A DNA stretch of 64,000 bases from CAWGJF01 sp963822905 (GTDB taxonomy: Bacteria; Bacteroidota; Ignavibacteria; Ignavibacteriales; Ignavibacteriaceae): contig CAWGJF010000001.1 of NCBI GenBank assembly GCA_963822905.1, positions 868,001-932,000 on the forward strand. The letters run 5' to 3'. A program made the translations under genes and the position numbers. A model generated the notes under the pieces. It was given only the letters and a program-made list of their open reading frames with translations, did no database searches and was not told the DNA's origin. Of the stretch, positions 9,340-18,503 are shown piece after piece (position 1 is the first letter of the stretch; every line of letters begins with the position of its first letter).

Positions 9340-10239
9340 ATGGAACGAGTTTTACATTTTTCTTTACTTTGCACAATTCATCTTTTACTTTATGTTTTAA
9401 CCATGTTTGCTCAACAGAATCCAATTCCTAATCAAAGCTTTGAATTATGGAGTGGTAATAATCCGGTTGGTTGGACAGCCTCTTCAAACATTCCCGGTTT
9501 TGAAAATGTAACTAAATCAACAGACGCATATAGCGGATCTTTTTCTGTACATGGTGAAGTAACCAGTATTGCAGGTAACCCGTTACCCCCAGTAATTTTC
9601 ACAGGCTCAATAACCGATCAGAATTTTCCTGTATCTGAACGTCATCAGACCTTCACTTGCAGATATAAATTTCATGCTGAAAGCGGCGACGGATTGTACA
9701 TTGAAGTGGTCCTGGCAAATACAATTGAAGGTGGTGCAGCTGAAGGACATGAAGTAATAACTTCTGATGTTTCCTCATTTACAGAAGTTGAAATACAAAT
9801 AATTTATGATCCAGGTTTACCAGCCGGCTGGGTTCCAAATATTGGTAACATTACAGTAACCATATTACCACCACAAAATGAAATTCCGCATATCGGTACA
9901 TCGTACAATTTGGATCACTTAAGCTTTGATGGTTATCCTGTCGGCGTTAATGAAACAGGGGAAGTTAAAGTTCCGGATCAATATCGACTTGAACAAAATT
10001 ATCCTAACCCGTTTAACCCTTCCACGAAAATCAATTTCAGCATTCCAGAAGAATCTTTTGTTACGCTGAAAATATTTAACATCCAGGGAGAAGAAATTAC
10101 TACGCTTATAAATAAAGATATTTCTGCTGGCAGTTATAATATTGAATGGTATGCAGGGAATATCCCGAGCGGTATATATTTTTATACTTTAAATGCCGGA
10201 AGCACAATGCTTTCCCGCAAAATGATTCTCATGAAATAA
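9340..10239 (+). CDS. Secreted protein with type IX secretion sorting domain
   Basis: The 299-residue protein has an N-terminal hydrophobic signal (about residues 5-25). Next comes a jelly-roll-like domain opening NPIPNQSFELWSGNNPVGW, typical of carbohydrate- or surface-binding modules in this group (roughly 27-205). A Por-type C-terminal sorting domain follows (about 213-299), with NYPNPFNPST, LKIFNIQGEEI, GSYNIEW, PSGIYFYTL and a Lys-ending tail. It should cross the outer membrane by T9SS and be released or anchored with the tail removed. No catalytic motif was seen, so binding is more likely than hydrolysis. The preceding kinase/regulator pair and the dyad in its promoter suggest it may be a regulated output. 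Confidence 0.88.
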   Translation: MERVLHFSLLCTIHLLLYVLTMFAQQNPIPNQSFELWSGNNPVGWTASSNIPGFENVTKSTDAYSGSFSVHGEVTSIAGNPLPPVIFTGSITDQNFPVSERHQTFTCRYKFHAESGDGLYIEVVLANTIEGGAAEGHEVITSDVSSFTEVEIQIIYDPGLPAGWVPNIGNITVTILPPQNEIPHIGTSYNLDHLSFDGYPVGVNETGEVKVPDQYRLEQNYPNPFNPSTKINFSIPEESFVTLKIFNIQGEEITTLINKDISAGSYNIEWYAGNIPSGIYFYTLNAGSTMLSRKMILMK

Positions 10240-10323
10240 TACATTTTTATCATCCCGGGAAATCAATTTATTAAATTATCAAGGATCTTTTTTCAGCACA
10301 AAAAAACTTTTAAAGGATCAAAA

Positions 10324-11301
10324 ATGAAAATCACAACTGGAATAATTCTATCAATACTTTTTCTTTCAGCATCTTTGTTTGCACAAAAAGATGTTGAAGG
10401 CAGTAAAGATCATCCATTGATCAGCCGTTATCCCGGATCTTCAATTGTTTATTATGATGAACAGGAGTACAACAACTATTCAATTGCAACCGGACCGGTT
10501 ACCGGTTATAGAACCATAAGTGAATGGATGGATGTGGAAGGCAAGTTTACAAGACTTTACTATGAGTTGCCTGGTGACATAACTATCGCTCAAATTTTTG
10601 CCAATTATAAAAATGCGATGGAGAAAGCCGGCTTTGAAATTCTTGCCAAGGGAATGCACAAAGACAGGAATGTTTCGAAAGAAATCGGGGGTGGATCCTG
10701 GCTTGGGACTTTTTATGCAAAAAATAATTATCCCACAAATTCAGATATTCTTATGGGCGCAGGTTCTTCAACTTCCGGCGGGACGTGTTACATTGCAGGT
10801 AAACTGGGTAAAAATAACGGAACAGCTTATGTTATTATCGCCGGGAAAGAATACAGTAATGAAAAGAAAATTTATATGATCGATATAATTGAAGAAGCAA
10901 AATTGGAAGATGATCTTATTGCTATTAATGCTGATGCAATGTTAAAAGGAATAAAAGCCGATGGAAAAATTGCACTCTATGGAATCTACTTTGAATTTGA
11001 TAAAGCAGATCTAAAGCCAGAATCAGCACCAACACTTCAGGAAATCGCAAACTTATTAAGTAATGATTCTTCCTTGAAGTTGTATGTGGTCGGTCATACT
11101 GATATGAAAGGTAAGCTTGATTACAATATTAGTCTTTCCAAAAAAAGAGCTGAAGCTGTTGTAAAAGAATTAACAACAAATTACGGAGTCAAATCAAACC
11201 GGTTGACTGCAGACGGAGTTGGTCCGCTTGCTCCTGTTTCAACAAATGAAACCGAAGATGGCAGAAAGTTTAACAGAAGAGTTGAACTGGTTGCTAAATA
11301 G
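10324..11301 (+). CDS. OmpA-family outer-membrane/peptidoglycan-associated protein
   Basis: The 325-residue protein has a signal peptide (1-20, SLFAQ). Its N-terminal half resembles DUF4892 proteins (HPLISRYPGSSIVYYDEQ, residues about 30-180). A C-terminal OmpA domain (about 215-325) contains IYFEFDKADLKPES, YVVGHTDMKG, LSKKRAEAV and NRRVELV. OmpA domains bind peptidoglycan through the Asp/Arg pair in HTD...NRRVE. The start ATG is preceded by AAAGGATC. It is probably an envelope tether. It follows the T9SS gene by 84 bases and could share its transcript. Confidence 0.9.
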   Translation: MKITTGIILSILFLSASLFAQKDVEGSKDHPLISRYPGSSIVYYDEQEYNNYSIATGPVTGYRTISEWMDVEGKFTRLYYELPGDITIAQIFANYKNAMEKAGFEILAKGMHKDRNVSKEIGGGSWLGTFYAKNNYPTNSDILMGAGSSTSGGTCYIAGKLGKNNGTAYVIIAGKEYSNEKKIYMIDIIEEAKLEDDLIAINADAMLKGIKADGKIALYGIYFEFDKADLKPESAPTLQEIANLLSNDSSLKLYVVGHTDMKGKLDYNISLSKKRAEAVVKELTTNYGVKSNRLTADGVGPLAPVSTNETEDGRKFNRRVELVAK

Positions 11302-11316
11302 GAGGCTGGTAAAAGC

Positions 11317-11370
11317 AAGTTGTCTCAGAAGAAAGAATTATTTTCAAACTAACATCTTTTGGGACAACTT
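11317..11370. terminator. Long imperfect hairpin downstream of the OmpA gene
   Basis: A 16-base arm starting AAGTTGTC (11317-11332) pairs with its inverted copy ending GACAACTT (11355-11370), with two or three mismatches or wobbles and a loop of about 22 bases. It lies 16 bases after the OmpA stop codon. A weak T-rich tract follows, so it may act as a terminator or mRNA-stabilising end; the long loop makes a classical intrinsic terminator uncertain. Confidence 0.4.
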
Positions 11371-11506
11371 TTATAATATCTTCATCTATATAAAAAATCC
11401 TTCCCTGAACTTCCAAAATATTTCTAAATTAGACGGAGTAATTCTGTAATTTAAATCCAATTGAAATAATTAGCTAATATAATCCCAAAACTTTCTTCAC
11501 AAATAG

Positions 11507-11956
11507 ATGCAAATCATAACAGAACAAAAAGGTGATTTTATAATCACCACAGACAAATCTAAATTAGATTTGAAAGCAATACACAACTTCCTCGCAAATG
11601 AATCTTACTGGAGTCAAGATATTCCATTTGAAGTTGTTAAGGCTGCAGTAGATAATTCCCTTAACTTTGGATTGTTTTATAAAGACAAACAAATTGGATA
11701 TGCAAGAGTTGTAACAGACAACACAACTATCGCTTACCTTGGAGATGTATTTGTATTGAAAGAGTTTCGTGGACAGGGGTTTTCGAAATGGTTGATAGAA
11801 AAAGTAATGACACATCCGGATTTGCAAGGATTAAGGCGATGGATACTTTTAACACAGGACGCACACGAGCTTTACAAAAAATATGGATGGACATCTATCG
11901 CAAAACCGGAAAGATGGATGGAAAAGCATAACCCGAAAGTTTATTCAAAGACTTAA
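11507..11956 (+). CDS. GNAT-family N-acetyltransferase
   Basis: The 149-residue cytosolic protein has the GNAT fold landmarks. The strand-turn YARVVTDNTTIAYLGDVFV is followed by the acetyl-CoA loop EFRGQGFSKWLIEKVM (about residues 87-103), which matches the R/Q-x-x-G-x-G/A signature. The end, LTQDAHELYKKYGW, fits the arylamine/protein acetyltransferase subgroup. The acceptor substrate cannot be read. It stands alone, 205 bases after the OmpA gene, and has no obvious operon partner. Confidence 0.9.
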   Translation: MQIITEQKGDFIITTDKSKLDLKAIHNFLANESYWSQDIPFEVVKAAVDNSLNFGLFYKDKQIGYARVVTDNTTIAYLGDVFVLKEFRGQGFSKWLIEKVMTHPDLQGLRRWILLTQDAHELYKKYGWTSIAKPERWMEKHNPKVYSKT

Positions 11957-12018
11957 AAATATTTTTCATTTTGAATCTGTCAATTTCGTTCTATTTATAT
12001 TACTAATAAAATTTTAGT

Positions 12019-12816
12019 ATGTCTTTAGCAAAAAGGTTCTTTAAAATACATTCACACAATGCATTCTTTAAAGCTCTTGCAGGTTTTGGAATTTCTTTAA
12101 ACAGATATTATGAAAACAGGAACCACGACATTCGTAGTAATGGTGAGTTAACTGTATTAAAGAAAATTTCAAAATATCATCCTTTAGTTATTGTTGATGG
12201 TGGAGCAAACGTTGGCAAGTTTTCATTACTGGTTAGTCAATTAAATCCTGAATGCAGGATATACGCTTTTGAACCAGTTGAAAATACTTTTAATGCCTTG
12301 AAAGAAAACGTAAAATTAAGTCAAAATATTATTCCGATTAATAAAGGACTATTTAATGATAACAGTTCGAAAGAAATTAACCTGTTTAGTTCAAACACGC
12401 ATTCATCTTTGTACGACATTAAAGGATTATCATATAAACCGAATGAAAAAACAGTGGTAAAACTAATTCGTGGAGATGATTTTATTATTGAAAATAAAAT
12501 TGATCGGGTGGATTTTTTAAAGCTGGATATTGAAGGTGCAGAGTTTGATGCAATAAACGGGTTTTCAGAAAGTTTAAAAAATGGAAAAATAAAAGCTGTC
12601 CAATTCGAATATGGGTACATAAATATTACCACGAAAAAATTACTCATCGACTTTTATAATTTTTTTGAAGCAAACGGATATGTTGTTGGAAAAATTTTTC
12701 CGAAGTTAGTTGAATTTCGTAAGTATGCTTTCAAATATGAAGATTTTATCGGTCCTAATTTTATTGCTGTTAAAAAATCGGAAAAAGATTTGATAAACTT
12801 GCTTACCCAAAAATAA
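12019..12816 (+). CDS. FkbM-family SAM-dependent methyltransferase
   Basis: The 265-residue protein carries the SAM-binding motif VDGGANVGKFS (about residue 60), the acidic loop YAFEPVENTFN, and DFLKLDIEGAEFDAI, characteristic of FkbM methyltransferases. These usually O-methylate sugars or natural products. The local neighbourhood gives no pathway. It may modify a surface glycan; this is inference. It follows the GNAT gene by 62 bases. Confidence 0.9.
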   Translation: MSLAKRFFKIHSHNAFFKALAGFGISLNRYYENRNHDIRSNGELTVLKKISKYHPLVIVDGGANVGKFSLLVSQLNPECRIYAFEPVENTFNALKENVKLSQNIIPINKGLFNDNSSKEINLFSSNTHSSLYDIKGLSYKPNEKTVVKLIRGDDFIIENKIDRVDFLKLDIEGAEFDAINGFSESLKNGKIKAVQFEYGYINITTKKLLIDFYNFFEANGYVVGKIFPKLVEFRKYAFKYEDFIGPNFIAVKKSEKDLINLLTQK

Positions 12817-13092
12817 CCCTCTCAATGTTTTTATTGAATTAACAAAAAGTGTAACGAAAGATAAGAGTTAAATAGTAAGTGTGAACACTTAACAGGCACT
12901 TGCGGATATTTCAACGTAAAATAAATTACCGAAAATTAATGCCACTAAATTTATAAAAGGAACAAATGGGAAACTCTGTGCCTTTATTTTATTTACCATT
13001 CTTTAAAATATTTTCCCATCTTTCTCGTCTTTACTAAAGGGAAGAAGTTATTTATATAAAAGTATAAAAGCAGATGAAGAAGGAGATGCCAA

Positions 13093-13695
13093 ATGGGAAT
13101 AAAACAGAATCTACTTAAGCAATTCCATAAACCTACCGGGGTTCTAGGAAGTCTTGTCGGCAGGGTGATGTCGATTAATAATAGAGAAAGATCAAATTGG
13201 ACAATAGAAAAGCTGAATTCAAAACCATCAGACTATATTCTTGAAATAGGTTTCGGGTCCAGCTCGACTTTTATGAGAATTGCTGAAAAATTAACAACAG
13301 GTTTTATTGGTGGAATTGATCATTCGGAAGTTATGCTTAGGCAAGCGGAAAGTAAAAATCAAAAATATATTTATGAAAATAGAGCCAAGATGGAATGCGG
13401 AACAGTCTATGATTTAAATTATCCTGAAAATTATTTTGATATTATTTTTGGAAGCAATGTGCATTTTTTCTGGAAAAATCCTGTCGAAGAATTTGTTGAA
13501 CTTTATTCTTTACTTAAACCTGGTGGAAGATTGGTAATGGTTTTTCAACCTCGTTGGGTAAAATCGGAAGATCAGGTAAAAGAAGTAGCTGAACAGACAA
13601 AGAAACAATTCAAGGAAGCTGGATTAAAAAATATTGAAATTGACTTAAAAACAATGAAGCCTGTAAGCTGCATTTTTGCTGCAGGACAGAAATAA
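13093..13695 (+). CDS. Class I SAM-dependent methyltransferase
   Basis: The 200-residue cytosolic protein has motif I ILEIGFGSSSTFM (about residue 50), motif II GGIDHSEVMLRQAE, and the later NYFDIIFGSNVHFFWKNP and LKPGGRLVMVF (UbiE/MenG-like type-11 fold). The substrate is unknown. An AAGGAGAT ribosome binding site lies 8 bases before the ATG. The 276-base gap upstream is AT-rich with no open frame and no recognisable RNA. Confidence 0.88.
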   Translation: MGIKQNLLKQFHKPTGVLGSLVGRVMSINNRERSNWTIEKLNSKPSDYILEIGFGSSSTFMRIAEKLTTGFIGGIDHSEVMLRQAESKNQKYIYENRAKMECGTVYDLNYPENYFDIIFGSNVHFFWKNPVEEFVELYSLLKPGGRLVMVFQPRWVKSEDQVKEVAEQTKKQFKEAGLKNIEIDLKTMKPVSCIFAAGQK

Positions 13696-13796
13696 AACTA
13701 TTCCAATATTTCTTTATCGGGAAAAATGATTTAGTAATAAATTTCATTTAGTTTAAACCATTGATTAGTAATAATTATTAATTCAGGGAGATTAAA

Positions 13797-15188
13797 ATGG
13801 AATTCAGAATTGAAACCGATACCATGGGACAGATGCAGGTTCCAAAAGATAAATATTATGGAGCACAAACTGCACGTTCATTAATGAATTTTAAAATCGG
13901 GGGTGACAAATTTCCGCGTGAACTAATTCGTTCACTTGGTATCCTGAAAAAGGCAGCAGCACTTACAAATCTTGAACTTGGAACATTGCCAGAAGAAAAA
14001 GCAGATTTAATTGTTAAAGCCGCCGACGAAGTTATTGAAGGTAAGCTCGATGAACATTTCCCATTAGTTGTCTGGCAAACAGGCAGCGGAACACAGACAA
14101 ATATGAATGCCAATGAAGTAATTTCAAACCGGGCAATCGAATTAGCTGGTGGAGTAGTTGGCAGTAAAAAACCAATCCATCCAAACGATGATGTTAACAA
14201 AGCACAATCTTCAAATGATACTTTTCCTACAGCAATGCACATTGCAGCGGTTGAAGAAATTCACAGAAGATTAATTCCAATGGTTACAAAATTAAGAGAT
14301 GCTCTTCAGAAGAAATCCGAAGAGTTCAGGATAATTATTAAAATCGGAAGAACACATTTGATGGATGCTGTACCTTTAACTTTAGGACAGGAATTTTCAG
14401 GTTACACTCAGCAGTTAACAAACGGACTTGAAAGAATTAACGCAGCATTGCCAAGAATGTATGAACTTGCACTTGGCGGAACAGCAGTCGGAACGGGTTT
14501 AAATACACATCACGAGTTTGCTGAAAAATCTGCACAGAAGATTGCTGAGCTTACCGGCAAACCGTTTATTACCGGGAGAAATAAATTTGAAGGACTTGCT
14601 ACTCACGATGCAATGGTTGAATTCTCAGGTGTACTTAAAACACTTGCAGCTTCCTTAATGAAAATTGCAAATGATATTAGGCTGCTTGGTTCTGGTCCAC
14701 GCTGTGGAATTGGTGAACTTAGTCTTCCTGCAAATGAACCGGGATCTTCGATAATGCCTGGCAAAGTAAATCCGACACAATCAGAAGCAATGACAATGGT
14801 TTGTGCACAGGTTTTTGGAAATGATGTCGCTGTAAATATTGGCGGCGCAACAGGACATTTTGAACTTAATGTATTTAAACCTTTAATCATTTTCAATGTG
14901 CTTAATTCAATTAGATTAATTTCAGATGCCTGCGAAAGCTTTACAGATCATTGTGTTGTTGGAATTGAAGCAAATAAAAATAACATACAAAAGCATCTTG
15001 AAAATTCGCTGATGCTGGTAACAGCACTGAATCCTCATATCGGTTATGACAACGCTGCAAAAGTTGCAAAGAAAGCTCACGCAGAAAATAAAACCCTTAA
15101 AGAAGCAGCAGTTGAGCTTGGATTGCTTACTGTAGAAAAGTTTGATGAAGTTGTCAGACCGGAAAATATGATAGGGCCAAAAGTATAA
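13797..15188 (+). CDS. fumC: Class II fumarate hydratase
   Basis: Iron-independent fumarase interconverting fumarate and L-malate in the TCA cycle. At 463 residues it matches FumC length. Hallmarks are TGSGTQTNMNANEVISNRA near the N-terminus, HPNDDVNKAQSSND, the TH of GRTHLMDAVPLTLGQE, and the superfamily signature GSSIMPGKVNPTQSE. A GGGAG ribosome binding site precedes the ATG. It is transcribed alone. A repeat remnant immediately follows the stop codon. Confidence 0.98.
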   Translation: MEFRIETDTMGQMQVPKDKYYGAQTARSLMNFKIGGDKFPRELIRSLGILKKAAALTNLELGTLPEEKADLIVKAADEVIEGKLDEHFPLVVWQTGSGTQTNMNANEVISNRAIELAGGVVGSKKPIHPNDDVNKAQSSNDTFPTAMHIAAVEEIHRRLIPMVTKLRDALQKKSEEFRIIIKIGRTHLMDAVPLTLGQEFSGYTQQLTNGLERINAALPRMYELALGGTAVGTGLNTHHEFAEKSAQKIAELTGKPFITGRNKFEGLATHDAMVEFSGVLKTLAASLMKIANDIRLLGSGPRCGIGELSLPANEPGSSIMPGKVNPTQSEAMTMVCAQVFGNDVAVNIGGATGHFELNVFKPLIIFNVLNSIRLISDACESFTDHCVVGIEANKNNIQKHLENSLMLVTALNPHIGYDNAAKVAKKAHAENKTLKEAAVELGLLTVEKFDEVVRPENMIGPKV

Positions 15189-15199
15189 GAGGAAATTGT

Positions 15200-15282
15200 C
15201 GTTTCGATTCCCGATTTATCGGGATGTAGAAAGCTCATAATAATTTTATAGATTACTTCGTCGCTATGCTCCTCGCAATGAC
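15200..15282. repeat. Dispersed intergenic repeat remnant
   Basis: Non-coding 110-base gap after fumC. It contains the inverted repeat TCCCGAT-TT-ATCGGGA (15209-15224) and, at 15251-15282, a string whose reverse complement begins GTCATTGCGAGGAGCATAGC. This text is familiar as a frequent intergenic repeat in environmental Bacteroidota and related genomes (recognition from memory, not a search). No second copy was found in this window. Confidence 0.5.
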
Positions 15283-15298
15283 ATTTCAGGAATAAAGT

Positions 15299-16012
15299 AT
15301 GAACTGGAACGGAATAGTTTCTCTTCTGCTTGCCTGTATTGAAGTTATCCTGCTTGTAAATGTTTTTGTGTTTACCAAAGCAGGTAAATTCAGAAACATT
15401 GCAGTTGTTATGATTGCTTTGCTTGCCGGTTACCAGTTTCTGGAATTTTTAATGTGCGGTGTTGAATTGCAAGAACCAATTTTCCCATTCTTTGCATTTA
15501 TTGATATAAGTTTTCTGCCACCTTTAAATTTACTTCTCGTTCTCACACTCACATCCGACAGGGCTTCGACGAACAAGCTCAAATATTTATTTTTCATTTC
15601 CGCACTATTTTTTCTTATATACTACTCTTTTATCGTACCGGAGTTTCAAGTAACAAGCTGCACAGTTTTATATGCAACATATCATTATCCGATTGGTGAT
15701 CTTTTTGGTGTGTTTTATTATTTACCGATTCTGGTTTCAATTGTTCTGCTCATCTTATTCATTAAAAAAGAGAGCGATGAAAAACCAAAATTAATTGCGA
15801 AAGTTTTACTCTTTGGTGGGATAATGATTAGTTTACCAGTTCTGCTTGCATTTTCATTAATGTTTTCCGGATCTTATTCTATTATCTCTGCAATCGAAAG
15901 TATAATGTGCAAGTTTGCATTTGTGTATGCGGTCTGCCTAAGTTTTGTTTGTATTTATAACTCAAGAAAGGAAAATGGGAGAGACAATCCTGAACGTATA
16001 TCTGGTGATTAA
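15299..16012 (+). CDS. Polytopic membrane protein of unknown function
   Basis: No family recognised. The 237-residue protein has about seven hydrophobic segments (roughly residues 4-24, 33-52, 60-84, 92-112, 135-156, 166-188, 197-220), similar in layout to 7TM histidine-kinase N-terminal modules, but no signalling domain follows. Conserved-looking cysteines occur in LMCGVEL and TSCTVLY. The C-terminal tail is short and charged. The following small gene overlaps its end by 38 bases, suggesting coupled expression. Confidence 0.7.
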   Translation: MNWNGIVSLLLACIEVILLVNVFVFTKAGKFRNIAVVMIALLAGYQFLEFLMCGVELQEPIFPFFAFIDISFLPPLNLLLVLTLTSDRASTNKLKYLFFISALFFLIYYSFIVPEFQVTSCTVLYATYHYPIGDLFGVFYYLPILVSIVLLILFIKKESDEKPKLIAKVLLFGGIMISLPVLLAFSLMFSGSYSIISAIESIMCKFAFVYAVCLSFVCIYNSRKENGRDNPERISGD

Positions 16013-16307
16013 TAACAACTTTGTGGAAGAATTCCGTGCAGTTGCATATGGAAGTGATGAAGGTGACCAGGCAAAAATAAAATTTTTAAAGAGCAAAGCC
16101 AGGGCAGATTTTGAAAAAGCATATCACTTTGATGCGCCTACAGACAAAGAAGGGAAGTTTATGAATTATAATAGATTTCATAAACTCGAAAAGCGAGGAA
16201 TGCACTTTGAACTGTTCGAGGGAATTTTTACAAAATTCAATGTGCCTGAGCATCCTTTAATATGTGTAACCCCGGTTGTAGATGGAGAGATTTATGCAAG
16301 TGAATAG
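15975..16307 (+). CDS. Small conserved-looking protein of unknown function
   Basis: The 110-residue soluble protein starts MGETILNVYLVINN. The ATG at 15975 is preferred over an upstream in-frame ATG because AAGAAAGGAAA lies just before it. It overlaps the end of the membrane protein gene by 38 bases. It has mixed alpha/beta composition with one cysteine (LICVTP) and no signal peptide or membrane helix. It is not recognised; being tucked between a membrane protein and the pullulanase does not indicate a role. Confidence 0.65.
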   Translation: MGETILNVYLVINNNFVEEFRAVAYGSDEGDQAKIKFLKSKARADFEKAYHFDAPTDKEGKFMNYNRFHKLEKRGMHFELFEGIFTKFNVPEHPLICVTPVVDGEIYASE

Positions 16308-17293
16308 CATTAACCCGAGACAAAATTCATTTTGGAATGAATTAAAACCAATTATCTGGCAGGGGAATTGATGAACCCAAAAGTATTTATTTATACAATT
16401 ATAATACTCACAATTATGGCAACCATGAGCAAAGATTTTTACACTCCGGCAAAAACCAAACCTGGTTTAACAGATAAACAAACCCGCTTGACGGATGGGC
16501 AGGTTGAATTTCTTAAAAGAAATGATAAACTGAATAAAATTTATTCGGATAAAAAACTTGGCTCGTTTGTGGAAAACGGAAAAACTTTTTTTCGATTGTT
16601 TACACCGAATGCCGAAATGGTAATCCTTGTTACAAAGAACTCTCCTGAAGATCCTAATCAAAAAGAATATGAAATGCAGCGTGATGAAAATGGAATATGG
16701 GAAGCTTCTCTTGATGGCGAGCATTACGGATTATTCTATGGATACAAAGTAAAACATTCCAATGATCTGGAATCAGGAAAAGTAATTTGTGTTGATCCTT
16801 ATGCAAAAGCTGTTGCCAGCTTCAATACTTATTTTAACCCGAGATTAGCAATTGTAGTCAAAGAAAATAATTACAACTGGGAAGGCGACAACTGGATTCA
16901 ACGTGACTGGCGTGATTTAATTATATATGAAATGCACATTCGCGATATGACAGAACACGAAAGCTCAGGTGTGAGAGAAAGAGGAACGTATAAAGGCTTA
17001 ATAGAAAAAAGAAAACGCGGCGGATTAGATTACATAAAATCACTCGGAGTAAATACTATAGAGCTGTTACCGGCTCAAGAATTTGGAAATGTTGAAGCAC
17101 CGTTTAAAGATTCTTCAAATGGAAAGTTCAACTCATGGAATCCCTATGAAAGGAATCATTGGGGCTATATGACCGGAGCTTACTTTGCACCTGAAACTTA
17201 TTATGCAGAGAACACAAGAAAGTTTGAATTTAACAAATGGAGCGGAACAGATGCTAAAGCTGTGAATGATTTTAAAGATATGGTAAAATCATT

Positions 17294-17300
17294 TCCACCA
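17294..17300 (+). other. Frameshift site 1 in the GH13 gene
   Basis: The upstream frame ends at TGA 17301 after ...SFPP. Dropping one C at 17295-17296 reads F-H-H-E-G-I-G-V-I-M-D-V-V, which matches the family sequence before the DVVYNH catalytic region. Confidence 0.8.
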
Positions 17301-17423
17301 TGAAGGAATCGGTGTGATAATGGACGTGGTTTACAATCATCTTTCAGAATATGAAATTGGAAATTTAAAGCAGATTGATAAAGAATATTATTTCAGACTT
17401 GATGAGAACGGAAATTATATTAC

Positions 17424-17432
17424 ATCAAAGTT
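17424..17432 (+). other. Frameshift site 2 in the GH13 gene
   Basis: Dropping one A from the AAA at 17427-17429 joins NGNYITS to SYCGNDLKTERPMVRR, the expected continuation in debranching enzymes (CGND.N.ERPMVRR). Confidence 0.8.
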
Positions 17433-18503
17433 ATTGCGGTAATGATCTGAAAACCGAACGACCAATGGTAAGAAGATTAATTGTTGAAAGCATTCTTTAC
17501 TGGATGAAAGAATATCACGTTGACGGATTCCGTTTTGATCTTGGGAAACTCATCGATTGGGAAACAATAGAAAAAATAATTTATGAAGCAAAGAAAATAA
17601 ATCCTTATGTTGTTTTTGTTTGTGAGCCGTGGGGTGGTGGTTATGATCCTGCCGGTTTTTCCGTCCGCGGATGGGGTGCATGGAATGATCAGATCCGTAA
17701 TGGAATAAAAGGTGAGAATCCATTTAACGGTTTAGGATGGATATTCGGAGACTGGTACGGCAATAACAATCCCGAAAGAATAAAATCTTATGTGAACGGA
17801 ACTTTATTAAAAGATACTTTAGGATTATTCAAAGATCCGCAAACTACTGTTAATTATTTAGAATCGCACGACGGTTATACAATCGGAGATTTTATCCGCC
17901 TTGGTTTGGGAGATGTTAAAAAAGATGAAGTGATAACGGATGTGGATAAAATGGTAAAGCTTACTCCGCTTCAATTGAAATTGAATAAGCTGGCGGCTTT
18001 GTTTCTGTTCACATCCCGGGGAATTACAATGATTCATTCGGGACAGGAGTTTGCAAGAACAAAAGTGATACCTGAAAATATCAGGGTCGATGATTCACGT
18101 AAAGGAATGATTGACGATAATAGCTACGACAAGGATAACGAGACGAATTATATTAATTATAATCACGCTGAAATCAATTTTGAACTTTTAAATTATTACC
18201 TGGGATTAATAAAAATTAGAAAAGAGTTTGATGCATTCCGTAGAGCAAGTTATGGTGATGTTCAATTCTTTCAAATAAAAGATAATCCGTTCGCAATTGG
18301 TTATAGACTAAAATATAAAAATGGAGAGTTTCTGGTTTTGATGAATTCTGATAGAAAAAAATCAGAAGAGTTTATTTTGCCGGATGGAAACTGGTCAGTT
18401 ATTGTAAATGGCACTTCCGCAGGAACTGATGAGATTAATGTTGTAAACTCAAAACTGAATGTTGAACCGACTACTGGTTATGTACTTTTAAAAAAATAGA
18501 ACT

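Larger units (their letters stand above)
16371..18499 (+). pseudogene. Secreted pullulanase/debranching-type GH13, broken by two single-base frameshifts
   Basis: Alpha-1,6-glucan debranching-type glycoside hydrolase. After an N-terminal hydrophobic signal (about 3-18) and an E-set/CBM48-like module (FRLFTPNAEMVILV), the GH13 barrel shows RDLIIYEMHIRDMT, region I DVVYNH, region II DGFRFDLGK, the acid/base Glu in CEPWGGGY and region IV NYLESHDG. Three reading frames are needed. An extra C near 17295 and an extra A near 17428 shift the frame; removing both gives one protein of about 708 residues. The start ATG at 16371 follows AGGGG. All three segments are fully conserved, so sequence error or very recent loss is likely. 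Confidence 0.88.

Noticed and set aside
12876..12893. Palindrome AAGTGT-GA-ACACTT before the methyltransferase gene
   Set aside because: Short arms, no similar copy elsewhere in the window, and no linked regulator; it resembles half of the lexA box only by its AGTG/CACT ends.
16371..18499. Programmed frameshifting in the GH13 and ilvE genes
   Set aside because: Sites differ from each other, lack slippery heptamers with downstream structure, and several independent shifts would be needed per protein.
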